Origin: Lachnoclostridium sp. UBA903
GTDB lineage: Bacteria; Bacillota; Clostridia; Lachnospirales; Lachnospiraceae
Assembly (NCBI GenBank): GCA_002294045.1
Contig: DBEP01000095.1
Coordinates: forward strand, 25,205 to 89,204
Length of the DNA stretch: 64,000 bases
Direction of reading: 5' to 3'
Positions 17,851 to 26,740 of this stretch are shown piece after piece. The first letter of the stretch is position 1, and each line of letters begins with the position of its first letter. The notes under the pieces were generated by a model. It searched no databases. It was not told where the DNA came from and saw only the letters and a program-made list of their open reading frames with translations. The position numbers were made by a program, and so were the translations under genes.

Positions 17851-18829
17851 AATTACCTCCTTTTAAAAATAGATTGGACAGTATACCTCTTTTTCTTCTG
17901 CCCGATTTGTCTAATTTAGAATAAATTACCATAGTCAGATATACCGTTGCCAGCAAAACAACACCCCGAATGCCCTGAGTCACACCTCCGCTGGCACCGC
18001 ATAAAACCATTCCGTTTTCCAGCAGAATTATGGTAGGTGCACCTATAATTAATTTATACAGTTTTGTACCCGTACCTCCCTGAACGGGAATACCGCCGAT
18101 AAACATTGCCATCATTACCTTCATTTCAAAACCGCTTCCCAGGGTATTACTGGAACCTCCAATACGTACAATGGTAAATATTCCGGCAATTGCAGCCATA
18201 ATTCCGGAAATCATAAAGGCGGTAATTTTTATCTTGTCTACATTGATGCCCGTATACTTTACCGCATTTTCATTCTCACCAATAGCTCTGAGATAAGTTC
18301 CGAAGGGCGTATATTTGAACAGATATCCGATGAGAAGGATAAGTACAACTAAAGCGGATAATTTAAAGGAAAATCCGTCAATAAATTTTATGGATGGGGG
18401 GACCATAATTACCCTTGCGCTTAACAGCCAGCTGACAAAGGCTCTCAATGCTATAAGCATGGATAAGGAGGCCATAAAGGAGGGTACTTTAAATTTCGCA
18501 TTCAGTACTCCCAATAAAAGCCCGGAGAGTGCGCCGACTAATATTGCGACGGGAAACATCCATCCGGCGCCTGAAGCTTGTCCTGCCATGGCGGAAAAGG
18601 CTGCCGCAACCGCAAGGAGGGAACCGTGGGTAATGTCTGTTCCTCCCATGGAAGCAACAAATATCATTCCGAGGCCGGCTATAATCGTCGCAACGGACTG
18701 GTTGAACAAATTTAACAGGTTTTGTTTTGCAAATACCTGACCCTGGGTTGCTATTCCAAAGATAACCAGCATTCCGCCAAGAATCATAAACGGTATCATT
18801 GTATTGATGTTAATTTTTCCTTTCATCAT
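17837..18829 (-). CDS. CUT2 sugar ABC importer, permease 2
   Basis: A 330-residue membrane protein of the ribose/xylose-type (CUT2) permease family with about ten helices and the family motif GIRGVVLLATVYL near the end. Segments such as GGTDITHGSLLAVAA and GGIPVQGGTGTKLYK match the family. It overlaps the ATPase gene by four bases (start within stop) and the next TIM-barrel gene by 14 bases. It forms a heterodimeric channel with the 20328 permease, which suggests a sugar or glycoside import system with two distinct membrane subunits. Confidence 0.88.
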   Translation of the reverse strand: MMKGKININTMIPFMILGGMLVIFGIATQGQVFAKQNLLNLFNQSVATIIAGLGMIFVASMGGTDITHGSLLAVAAAFSAMAGQASGAGWMFPVAILVGALSGLLLGVLNAKFKVPSFMASLSMLIALRAFVSWLLSARVIMVPPSIKFIDGFSFKLSALVVLILLIGYLFKYTPFGTYLRAIGENENAVKYTGINVDKIKITAFMISGIMAAIAGIFTIVRIGGSSNTLGSGFEMKVMMAMFIGGIPVQGGTGTKLYKLIIGAPTIILLENGMVLCGASGGVTQGIRGVVLLATVYLTMVIYSKLDKSGRRKRGILSNLFLKGGNYESN

Positions 18830-20328
18830 AGCATCACCTCGATTATCTTATCCTCCGTAAAGTCCGTATTACGGCTCAGGATTCCGGCAATTTTCCGGTC
18901 TCTCATAATCATGATGCGGTCTGACATACCGATTGCTTCCGACAGCTCATCGCTGATTAAAAGGATTCCAAGACCTTCCTTTTTCGCTTTTTTCAATATT
19001 TCATAGATATAAGCCTTAACACCGACATCAACTCCCCGGGTGGGACAATCCAAAATAATAAATTTTAAATCTTTCACCAGCCACCGGCTTAAGTTAACTT
19101 TTTGTTTGTTGCCCCCGCTCAAGCTCTTAACTATATGGTCAATACCCGTTGCCTTGATTTCAAAGGAGTCTCTAATTTCCTCCGCCAGTTTTTTAACCTT
19201 CCTTGGATTCAAAAATCCAAATCGTTTCGATAAATCACTTACGGAAGGAACCGCCAGATTACTGCCGATGCTTGCTTCCAGCATCAGGCCGTCCAAATCC
19301 CTGTCCTTGGAAAGATACGCACCCCCGGCCTTAATCACATCCTTCGGTTTATTTAACAGTTCTCCCGTTATTTTGGCGCATACTTTTCCGCTTCTTTTCT
19401 CTGACAATCCGAATAACGCCTGCCCCAGGGAATGGATGCCTGCATCACTTAATCCGCATACTCCAAGAATTTCTCCCTTATGCAGCTGGAAGGATATGTC
19501 CTTAAGCAGCCCCGGAACAGTCAGGTTTTCTACTTCGAGAATGACCTCTTCCTGATATTCTTCTTTTTTGTCACTGCGATAGTACTCACCGGATATTTCC
19601 CGTCCGATCATTTTCCGTTTCAACTCATTTATGGTGAAAGCTGCAGACGGCTTTGTTTCTATCATTTCCCCGTCTCTTAACACGGCAATGGTATCACAGA
19701 TTTCCATCATCTCATCCAGGTCATGTGTAACCATGAGTATGGTTTTGCCTTCTTTTGTAAACCGTTTGATGAATCCGTATAAAATTTCACGTTTATCATG
19801 GGACAATGCCTGGGATATTTCATCCAAAACCAGGAAATCCGGGTCTGTGGATAATGCTCTCGCAAGTTCCAGGATTTTTCTCTGCTCAATGGAAAGCTCT
19901 TCTGCCATGCAATCCATCGGAATACTTCCTAAATCCCACTTTGCCAACTGTTTGTTTGCAGCTTCTTCCATTTTATGCAGGTTTACTATTCCGCCGGTAG
20001 TAAATTCGTTTGTACGTCCCAGGAACATATTAATAGCAGGAGGGAGATTTCCCACCACGCCTAATTCCTGAACCACCATGGATACATGCAATCTGTTGGC
20101 TTCAATCGGATTTGCCGGATTGTATTCTTTTCCATCCTTATGGATAATACCGCCATCTCTTTTTTGAATGCCGCAGATGATAGAGGCCAGCGTAGATTTT
20201 CCGGAACCGTTTTCGCCTGCTAAGCCGAATACAGACCCCCGGTAAATCGTTAAGTTAATATTTTTATTCGCTTTCGTAGCACCAAAGCTTTTGCTCAGAT
20301 TCTCTGTTTTTAAGATTACATCTGCCAT
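18826..20328 (-). CDS. CUT2 sugar ABC importer, double ATPase
   Basis: A 500-residue protein with two nucleotide-binding domains in one chain, as in RbsA/MglA. Domain 1 has Walker A GENGSGKST near residue 40 but a variant signature (LSIEQR) and Walker B LVLDEIS. Domain 2 lacks a normal Walker A (GLSDAGIHSLGQ) yet keeps the signature LSGGNKQKV and FIILDCPTRGVDVG, where Cys replaces the catalytic Glu. One degenerate site is usual for this family. It energises uptake of the sugar or glycoside. One base of its start overlaps the upstream permease stop. Confidence 0.9.
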   Translation of the reverse strand: MADVILKTENLSKSFGATKANKNINLTIYRGSVFGLAGENGSGKSTLASIICGIQKRDGGIIHKDGKEYNPANPIEANRLHVSMVVQELGVVGNLPPAINMFLGRTNEFTTGGIVNLHKMEEAANKQLAKWDLGSIPMDCMAEELSIEQRKILELARALSTDPDFLVLDEISQALSHDKREILYGFIKRFTKEGKTILMVTHDLDEMMEICDTIAVLRDGEMIETKPSAAFTINELKRKMIGREISGEYYRSDKKEEYQEEVILEVENLTVPGLLKDISFQLHKGEILGVCGLSDAGIHSLGQALFGLSEKRSGKVCAKITGELLNKPKDVIKAGGAYLSKDRDLDGLMLEASIGSNLAVPSVSDLSKRFGFLNPRKVKKLAEEIRDSFEIKATGIDHIVKSLSGGNKQKVNLSRWLVKDLKFIILDCPTRGVDVGVKAYIYEILKKAKKEGLGILLISDELSEAIGMSDRIMIMRDRKIAGILSRNTDFTEDKIIEVML

Positions 20329-21287
20329 TATTTCACCACCCCCTTATATCTCCAATGAGAGATGATACCGCATAAAATAACAATAGCGCCCAGGCACATT
20401 TCCTGGCCTGTCCCGGAGGGTACGCCCAAGAGGGTAAGTACATTAAACAGCGACGTTACAAATACGGCACTGAATATAATGCCAACAGGCATGCTGATAA
20501 TTCTTTCAAAAGACTGTGCCAGTAAAACGGTGGCAAGAGGTTTAAAAATAGTTGACAGACTTCCTAGTCCGCTGGTAGAAACTAATTTTCCCGCATAGCT
20601 TTCCTGTACGATTGCCGCCATACCAATAAAAACGGCACCAACTACAGCACCTGTAAGCATGGTTTTTTTCATATTAATTCCCATAGCTTTTGCAACACCT
20701 TCGTTCCCCCCGACGGCGCGTATGTTAAGCCCTAAGGTGGAACGGTTGAATATCATGTATGCTGCGGCAAAGCCAATAATCCAGATAATCGCCATATAGG
20801 GCATGGAACCCAGTGCCCGGTAATTAACCAATGTAATGTTACTGGAGCCTTCCGTTTTACTTCTTATTGTGGAATAAACCGTAAGAATCGCTTCAAAAAT
20901 CAGTGCCATTCCTAAACCGGATATCCAGGAAGGTATTTTTAAGTTGACGGAACAATTCACACTGAGCTGTTCCAGTATAATTGCACTGAGTAATGTCATG
21001 CCAATAAGACCGAAGTAACCCATTCCCAAATCCATGGCACAAATGGCACCGATATTGGCTGATAACAAGATATTGGCGCCGATTGACAAATCAATAAGCC
21101 CTCCGGTAAAAATAAACATCATGCCCCAGGAAACAAAGGACGGAAAGATTGCATGGGTTATTATTATTTTCATATTATTCCATGTCAATAGTCTTCCGCC
21201 CACGGCAATGTTGCTGATAACAAAGATAACCGCAATACACCCCAGTAAAATCATCTGATTTTTCAGTTTTCTCATTTTCACACCCAT
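20328..21287 (-). CDS. CUT2 sugar ABC importer, permease 1
   Basis: A 319-residue permease of the ribose-type family, about eight to ten helices, with GGLIDLSIGANILLSANIGA near residue 62, a typical CUT2 segment. The start is either ATG at 21287 or MRKLKNQ at 21275; the spacing of GGGTG argues weakly for neither, so the longer form is given. The gene begins six bases after the binding-protein stop and is cotranscribed with it. Confidence 0.88.
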   Translation of the reverse strand: MGVKMRKLKNQMILLGCIAVIFVISNIAVGGRLLTWNNMKIIITHAIFPSFVSWGMMFIFTGGLIDLSIGANILLSANIGAICAMDLGMGYFGLIGMTLLSAIILEQLSVNCSVNLKIPSWISGLGMALIFEAILTVYSTIRSKTEGSSNITLVNYRALGSMPYMAIIWIIGFAAAYMIFNRSTLGLNIRAVGGNEGVAKAMGINMKKTMLTGAVVGAVFIGMAAIVQESYAGKLVSTSGLGSLSTIFKPLATVLLAQSFERIISMPVGIIFSAVFVTSLFNVLTLLGVPSGTGQEMCLGAIVILCGIISHWRYKGVVK

Positions 21288-21293
21288 TTCCGT

Positions 21294-22544
21294 TTAATCC
21301 ACATTAATTCCCACCGCTTTTAATTCGTCAGCCGCTACTTTACCTTCTTTGTATTTTTGAACCAGCCGGTTGTCTAATGAATATTCCTGGATTATCTTTA
21401 TAAATGCATCATAGCTAAAATCAGGATTATTTTTTCCGCTCATTTGTCTTATTTCATCACTGCTGTAGCAGTATTCATCCAGGAAGAATTTTGTGTATAA
21501 ATCATATTTTTCCGCAGGAACTTCGAACGGCATCACATTATCTACCCATACAGGCTCGCCATTCCCATCTTTTAACGGAGTTTCGTCCAGGTAATTCTGG
21601 AGAATGACTGCGGAAAGCATACCGCATATCCAGAAGTCACCATTTACCATTTTCATAGGTGAGTTACCGAGTAAGCTAAGAGCCTGCTTGTCCAGACCGG
21701 AGGTTAAAACAACCGCTCTGCCGTTGTTGGCATTTTGAAGTGCGGATACGGCTGCTATACCAAAGTCAGAACCAACTCCATATACAAAATCCGGATCAGG
21801 ATTGGCAACCAGCGCATCTTCAATCTGCCCCTGAGCTGCATCGGCCGCATCGGCATGCAATTCCGCCAGGATTTCTCCGCCGCCTTCCGTGAAGGCTTTC
21901 GTAAATGCTTCCAGCCTGGGAGTATCAGAAGCATCACCTACGCCGGAAGAAGTTATGATACACGTCTTAAGGTTCTGCGATAAGGCATACCTGGCAATTT
22001 CTTCACCATATACCGAGTTTGCAGGAGATACGGCACCGGCAAAATAAGGGTTCGCCTTCAGCTCCTTAATAATAGATTCATCGCTTGGAATCTTATCATT
22101 TAATACAAAAGGAACTTCCGCCTGTTTGCATATATCCGCCACTGTCAGATACAGGGACTCTACGGGCAGCCAGATAATCAATCCGTCAACACCGGAAGAA
22201 ATCATATTCTCAATATCCTGAATAATCTTTTCCACTGAAAATTCATCATCCATTGCTATCGCATCATTGCCAAATGCATCAATAGCCACTTTTGAATTAT
22301 TTGCCAAAGATAACAATGCATAAGAACCGCTTCCGAAATAATTGTAGCCAATTTTGTAAGCGCCGGAAGCAACGCCGGAATCCGTAGTTTCTTCAGACTG
22401 GCTGCCGTCCGGCGGAGCTGTGGCTTCGGTATTATCTTTTGTCTGGATATCTTCCGGCGCCTTCTTGCCGGAGCAGCCGGAAAGCATCGATACCGTCATT
22501 GCCAATACCAAAAAAATACTTAGCAGTTTCCCAATTTTTTTCAT
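21294..22544 (-). CDS. CUT2 sugar ABC importer, lipoprotein binding protein
   Basis: A 416-residue lipoprotein. The lipobox is SMLSGCSGK with Cys at about residue 24, followed by a Glu/Thr/Ser-rich linker and a periplasmic-binding-protein fold of the ribose/galactose type (YKIGYNYFGSGSYALLSLANN, later GVDGLIIWLPVES and DPDFVYGVGSDFGIA). It is longer than RbsB, which suits a bulky ligand such as an aryl glycoside; that is inference. It is followed without gap by both permeases and the ATPase. The ribosome site is GGGAGGAAAAA. Confidence 0.88.
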   Translation of the reverse strand: MKKIGKLLSIFLVLAMTVSMLSGCSGKKAPEDIQTKDNTEATAPPDGSQSEETTDSGVASGAYKIGYNYFGSGSYALLSLANNSKVAIDAFGNDAIAMDDEFSVEKIIQDIENMISSGVDGLIIWLPVESLYLTVADICKQAEVPFVLNDKIPSDESIIKELKANPYFAGAVSPANSVYGEEIARYALSQNLKTCIITSSGVGDASDTPRLEAFTKAFTEGGGEILAELHADAADAAQGQIEDALVANPDPDFVYGVGSDFGIAAVSALQNANNGRAVVLTSGLDKQALSLLGNSPMKMVNGDFWICGMLSAVILQNYLDETPLKDGNGEPVWVDNVMPFEVPAEKYDLYTKFFLDEYCYSSDEIRQMSGKNNPDFSYDAFIKIIQEYSLDNRLVQKYKEGKVAADELKAVGINVD

Positions 22545-22613
22545 AAATTTTTCCTCCCATACTTATATTATATAGTTTTCATTTATAATCCCACGGTAAG
22601 TACCGTTTGATTC

Positions 22614-23588
22614 TTAATTATCCCCATTCAAAATACGATTGGACATGTTCACCCAGCGTTTCAGCTGTTCACAGGAATCAATGGTGTCGGAAAAATGATG
22701 TCCTTCATATTCGCTTGCAAGATATCCTTTATATCCGGATGCTTTGATAACCGGTAAAATTTTATGGCAGGGAATAGTATAATCTATCTCATCTTCTTCC
22801 AGATACCAGAACTTTCCGTGGATATACACCGTATGCCTGAGCAATACGTCCAGCCATTCCAGATGCGCCTTTCCATCCCCATATGTATGGTAAATATCTT
22901 CAATACAGGCTTTCTCCGCCTCCATGTAATCCCCCTTTAACAATTCTTCCATTGTTGTACCCGCTTTGTGCAGTTCAATTATCTCATTGATTTTATCCTC
23001 CCTGCATCCAAAGTGTTCAATTGCCTGACGTATGAAAAGTATATGAGGCGTCTCTGCAAAGATGCTGAAATCCGGTACCACTCCCAGATAACCGTCCCCT
23101 CTGTCCATAATCTCCAGGAATTCCTTCCAAACAGGTACTTCCGGATTATGGGGATGGTGCATTTCAATGGATAGGATGATTCCAATTTTTTTTGCATATG
23201 GCAGCATCTTTTCAAAAATCCGGGGTGAAATGGCATGCTGGGTCCGGACCAAATCAAAGCCCATATATTTGGCATACAGCATATCGTTAATCGTAGTCTG
23301 GATTATCTCATCTTCTGAAAGATCACGGTCGGAACGGGTCCCCATATCGATATAAGCGCTGTAGCAAACAGGCTTTAACTCATATTTCCTCAGCAGGCCT
23401 GTAAAACCGTCCATCCATTCTTTTGAAGGATGGGGATATTCAGGAATCATTTGGCTTGCCACCAGTTCAATGCCGGTATATCCCATCTCATGTGCTTTCC
23501 TTAAGCAGTCCTCCAGGCTGAATCGTCCTGTTACATATTCTGCCGATAACGCATACAAGGTAAGGCAGAGTTCTATTTCTTTATTCAT
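22614..23588 (-). CDS. C-glycoside deglycosidase large (alpha) subunit, TIM barrel, copy 2
   Basis: A 324-residue TIM barrel paralogous to the 16840 gene. Metal ligands: Glu142 in LSIEMHHPHN, Asp173 in VVPDFSIF, His257 in YIHGKFW and Glu293 in ASEYEGHHF. The N-terminal motif GIELVASQMIP also matches copy 1 (GIELISDQMIH). The start overlaps the stop of the small-subunit gene by four bases, so the pair is translationally coupled in small-then-large order, the reverse of copy 1. The two copies have clearly diverged, which points to different aglycones, bond types (C versus O) or 3-oxo sugars rather than gene dosage. Confidence 0.82.
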   Translation of the reverse strand: MNKEIELCLTLYALSAEYVTGRFSLEDCLRKAHEMGYTGIELVASQMIPEYPHPSKEWMDGFTGLLRKYELKPVCYSAYIDMGTRSDRDLSEDEIIQTTINDMLYAKYMGFDLVRTQHAISPRIFEKMLPYAKKIGIILSIEMHHPHNPEVPVWKEFLEIMDRGDGYLGVVPDFSIFAETPHILFIRQAIEHFGCREDKINEIIELHKAGTTMEELLKGDYMEAEKACIEDIYHTYGDGKAHLEWLDVLLRHTVYIHGKFWYLEEDEIDYTIPCHKILPVIKASGYKGYLASEYEGHHFSDTIDSCEQLKRWVNMSNRILNGDN

Positions 23589-24022
23589 ACGGTACAGCCT
23601 CCTTTCACTTGAAGCACTTTGGTATCTGAACCGTCAAGAACCAGATAGCTTCCGAAATATCCGGTATAAGGAATACGGTGTTTGATTTTAATCGTTACTT
23701 CATGGTTTCCTTCTTCCAAACCGCCGTCCTTTATAACCAACAGCTTTGCCTTGTCCAGAATAAACCAATATTCCAGATACAATTCCTTCAGCTGGGAAAT
23801 AAGACACTGCTTTCCGTTAATATGAAAGTAGATTGTGTTATCCGGCACCCTTTTACCATCCACAAAAAGTTCAAAATTTTCAATACAGCTTAAGTAGGTT
23901 CCCCGATAAGACGGATACCGGCAGTAAATTTCATACCCTAACTTAGCATGGCCTGCGACACGATTCCTTATATTTTCAGCAGCACTGATAATCAGCTTAT
24001 TGTACGCCTGAAATTGCGCCAT
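23585..24022 (-). CDS. C-glycoside deglycosidase small (beta) subunit, DUF6379 type, copy 2
   Basis: About 145 residues from the ATG at 24022, chosen because GGAGGGTAATAAA precedes it. It shows the same pattern as copy 1: YRGTYLSCIENFELFVDGKR in the first half, a central YW pair, then GGLEEGNHEVTIKIKHRIPY and a TGYFG tail. It is first gene of the glycoside operon. Its large subunit follows with a four-base overlap. The role is inferred from the partner gene and from the family. Confidence 0.78.
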   Translation of the reverse strand: MAQFQAYNKLIISAAENIRNRVAGHAKLGYEIYCRYPSYRGTYLSCIENFELFVDGKRVPDNTIYFHINGKQCLISQLKELYLEYWFILDKAKLLVIKDGGLEEGNHEVTIKIKHRIPYTGYFGSYLVLDGSDTKVLQVKGGCTV

Positions 24023-24060
24023 TTTATTACCCTCCATTTCTTTCTGCATTTGATGTATAT

Positions 24061-24083
24061 AGTATATCTTCCTTAACCAGGAA
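24061..24083 (-). promoter_or_regulatory. Likely promoter and activator site of the glycoside operon
   Basis: On the minus strand TATACT (24066-24061) would be a -10 box about 40 bases before the first gene. No good -35 box is at the right distance; instead there is an inverted repeat TTCCT-N5-AGGAA at 24069-24083. A weak -35 with a symmetric site beside it suits activation by the AraC-type regulator next door. Confidence 0.35.
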
Positions 24084-24221
24084 TCTCATTTCATTTTTTT
24101 ATCTGTTATACGAAAAAACATATGAATATTTTGCTGCTTTCATTTTTATTTCAGAAACAAATCAATATTCTTAGTCAATTTTTTGTTCATGGAGTAAAAT
24201 AAAGTAAAAAGCCGCAAAAAA

Positions 24222-24262
24222 ATGCCATAACAGCAATTCTGACCGTTATGGCATAATTTCTC
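24222..24262 (-). terminator. Intrinsic terminator of the AraC-GH39 regulator gene
   Basis: ATGCCATAAC (24222-24231) and GTTATGGCAT (24245-24254) form a perfect 10-bp stem with a 13-base loop. On the minus strand the stem is followed by TTTTTT. It lies just after the regulator stop and separates it from the glycoside operon. Confidence 0.85.
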
Positions 24263-24267
24263 AATTG

Positions 24268-26682
24268 TTAAAACTGGTATAAAAGATGTATATATTGTAT
24301 CTCCTGGGGTTTCAAGACCGTCTCAAAATTTAAGGTACTGTTGGTTACCGTACAGGTCCTAATGGATATATGAGGCGTACATATTTGTCTGAGATAATCT
24401 ATATCCTGCTTATTCAGGTTATCGGACAGGTCCATCCTCAGCCATTCATCCTGAACACTGCCGTTAACTGTGTTTAAAGACCTGGTTTTTATCTGGTATG
24501 TTCCGTTTTTTACATGCTTTATCTGAAAATTCAGTTTCAGGGTTTCGTTATCATCAAAAAGCTGCCTCAGCTGTCCGACACCGGTTAAATCCTCGGGCCT
24601 CATGTAATACTTAAAGCTTGGATGTTTATAATTATGGCATACTGCGGAATAATTATCATATCCATTGGTAGTAACCGCACAATTCTCATTGCTTCCCAGA
24701 AGATACCTGCCCAGGCGGTTCATAAATTCCATCGCATAATAAGCCGGCTTTTTTATCCCGTCCTTTGTCAGTAATCCGCCGCTCCCGCTTAACAAAAGAC
24801 TGGAATCATAATACTCGGAAAACAAATCCGAACCAATCCAATACCCCATAAGTTCAACCTGCCCTATATTGTCTATAATATTTTTCATGATATAAGCACC
24901 CTTGTAACAATTGTCATTGAGACAGTTACGGTTGGAAATAGTTGAGTTCCATTCGGTAATATGCAATTCCGATATATGGAAACTATTATCTTTTAATGTA
25001 TCCCGTGCCATAAGTACATGATTGCGTATAAAATCCGGGTCCTGGGAACGCTGCGCATTTATTTCCAGTTCGTCAATTCCCTGCAAATACGGATAGCAAT
25101 ACAGGGAAATAAAATCAGGATAACACATCCTTTTTTTCCACAGGCTAATAATCTGGTGAAAACTAAGTTTTCCATGGGAGCGGTCAAAACCGGCTCCACC
25201 CAGCCGAATCTGAGAAGAAACGGATTTTAGGGTATGATATGCCGCTTCAAACACTTCAAAATATTCATGATGGTCGGGTGACACAGAAAATCTTGGATCA
25301 TTCCATTGTTCAAAATACCACTTTTCTACTTCCTCCATACCATACCTGTTTACATAATGGGAAACCAGGGCATATAAAAATCTCCGGTACTCGCCCAAAT
25401 CCCGGAACAATATCTCCCGTTCCTGGGCTACCATATAATTTTTGACATTTCTGAGTAGCAGAATCGGTTTAAAACCTAATTCAATATAAGGTTTTATATC
25501 GTGTTCCACAAAAAAATCAAATACCCGGTCAAGTTTCGTAAAATTATAAAGCCCGTCCGGAGAATTGACATTTAACAGCATTTCTGCCGAATAAAGGTCC
25601 CAGAACCGTACATATTCAAATTTCAGTTCCTTTTTTAATATTAAAATATGTTCCTGCATATCAGAACGCAGTAAGTCACTGCCCAATCCGATATTAATCA
25701 TACGATTCCATACTTTAATATAAGGTTTCTGATCCAGGGTATCTGCTATCATATATTTATAAGCAGAATCTTCTTCTGCTTCTGTATCTATAAAATTACT
25801 GTCCAGATAGTCTCTTACTTTATGCCCAATATCAGGTGCCGGTTTCAACCGTTTACGTTCACATTCCCATTCCTCCTGCATTTGCTCCATATAAGCGGAA
25901 GGAGTCATATGATAAGCATCTTTAAATGCCTTATTAAATGCCGCAGCATTGGGAAACCCATTATCCATTGCAATGCGCATAATGGATTTATCCGTAGTCT
26001 TCATTTCGTCCACTGCACAATGAAGGCGGATATTATTCAGATAATCAATAAAATTCATTCCCAGCTTCTTTTTTATATACTTTGAGAGATAAGCACCCGA
26101 AAGAAAAAACCTTTCCGATAAATCATTCAAGCTGATTGGCCTTTGATAATTGGTATAAATATAATTTATAATCTCATCCATCCGGTTGTCTTCGTCATTA
26201 AATTCATTATGAAAGCGTTTGTCGTTGCTTTCCAGCATAAAATTACCGGCTATAATACTTAATATGGAATAATATAGACTGTTGAGGTAAATCAGCCCTT
26301 TACCTTTCTTATCAAAATATTGGTTAAAAACTTTCCGCAACAGCTTCCTTAATTTATCATAGGCATCGTTTCTGTCATTGGTAGTATTGCAATAAACCGT
26401 AACCTTGTTCATATCCATGTAGCTGCTTAATATATTGTAATTAATATGCAGGCTTGCCGTCAGTACTTCTCCTTCCGAATAACAGGAATGCCTTTTGTTG
26501 GAATTTATAATAATAAAGTCCTCCTGTTTCATTTTATATTCTTCATTTCCTACTTTAAGAATAACACTGCCTTCCAGGACATACAGCAATTCCGGATTCT
26601 GATGAAAATGCTCATTGATGATCCTTTTATCCTGAAAATCAAAATCCATAATTGTATTGTCCTTGAGTACATTATTCTGCAT
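24268..26682 (-). CDS. AraC-family regulator fused to a GH39-like domain
   Basis: About 804 residues. Residues 15-90 are a cupin sensor (NEHFHQNPELLYVLEG); about 170-270 are two AraC helix-turn-helix motifs (LNDLSERFFLSGAYLSKYIK and the GFPNAAAFNKAFK signature); from about 330 on the chain resembles a glycoside hydrolase family 39 (beta-xylosidase) barrel plus a beta domain. In the barrel, the nucleophile motif ITEWN (Glu near 580) is kept, but the acid/base motif WNEP reads WNDP (Asp near 465). This suggests a sugar-binding sensor with impaired catalysis. The start at 26682 has AAAGGA nine bases upstream; the ATG nine bases earlier touches that site. It lies directly upstream of the glycoside operon and most likely activates it. 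Confidence 0.85.
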   Translation of the reverse strand: MQNNVLKDNTIMDFDFQDKRIINEHFHQNPELLYVLEGSVILKVGNEEYKMKQEDFIIINSNKRHSCYSEGEVLTASLHINYNILSSYMDMNKVTVYCNTTNDRNDAYDKLRKLLRKVFNQYFDKKGKGLIYLNSLYYSILSIIAGNFMLESNDKRFHNEFNDEDNRMDEIINYIYTNYQRPISLNDLSERFFLSGAYLSKYIKKKLGMNFIDYLNNIRLHCAVDEMKTTDKSIMRIAMDNGFPNAAAFNKAFKDAYHMTPSAYMEQMQEEWECERKRLKPAPDIGHKVRDYLDSNFIDTEAEEDSAYKYMIADTLDQKPYIKVWNRMINIGLGSDLLRSDMQEHILILKKELKFEYVRFWDLYSAEMLLNVNSPDGLYNFTKLDRVFDFFVEHDIKPYIELGFKPILLLRNVKNYMVAQEREILFRDLGEYRRFLYALVSHYVNRYGMEEVEKWYFEQWNDPRFSVSPDHHEYFEVFEAAYHTLKSVSSQIRLGGAGFDRSHGKLSFHQIISLWKKRMCYPDFISLYCYPYLQGIDELEINAQRSQDPDFIRNHVLMARDTLKDNSFHISELHITEWNSTISNRNCLNDNCYKGAYIMKNIIDNIGQVELMGYWIGSDLFSEYYDSSLLLSGSGGLLTKDGIKKPAYYAMEFMNRLGRYLLGSNENCAVTTNGYDNYSAVCHNYKHPSFKYYMRPEDLTGVGQLRQLFDDNETLKLNFQIKHVKNGTYQIKTRSLNTVNGSVQDEWLRMDLSDNLNKQDIDYLRQICTPHISIRTCTVTNSTLNFETVLKPQEIQYIHLLYQF

Positions 26683-26740
26683 GAGAAACATTCCTTTCGG
26701 TTATTAGTTCCTTAATTATAACTTATTAAGGAGGACAAAT

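Noticed and set aside
16840..23588. Inositol catabolism (iol) operon
   Set aside because: Gfo/Idh/MocA enzymes and isomerase-fold TIM barrels also occur in iol operons, but IolB, IolC, IolD and IolG/IolE sets are missing and the DUF6379-type partners fit C-glycoside deglycosylation instead.
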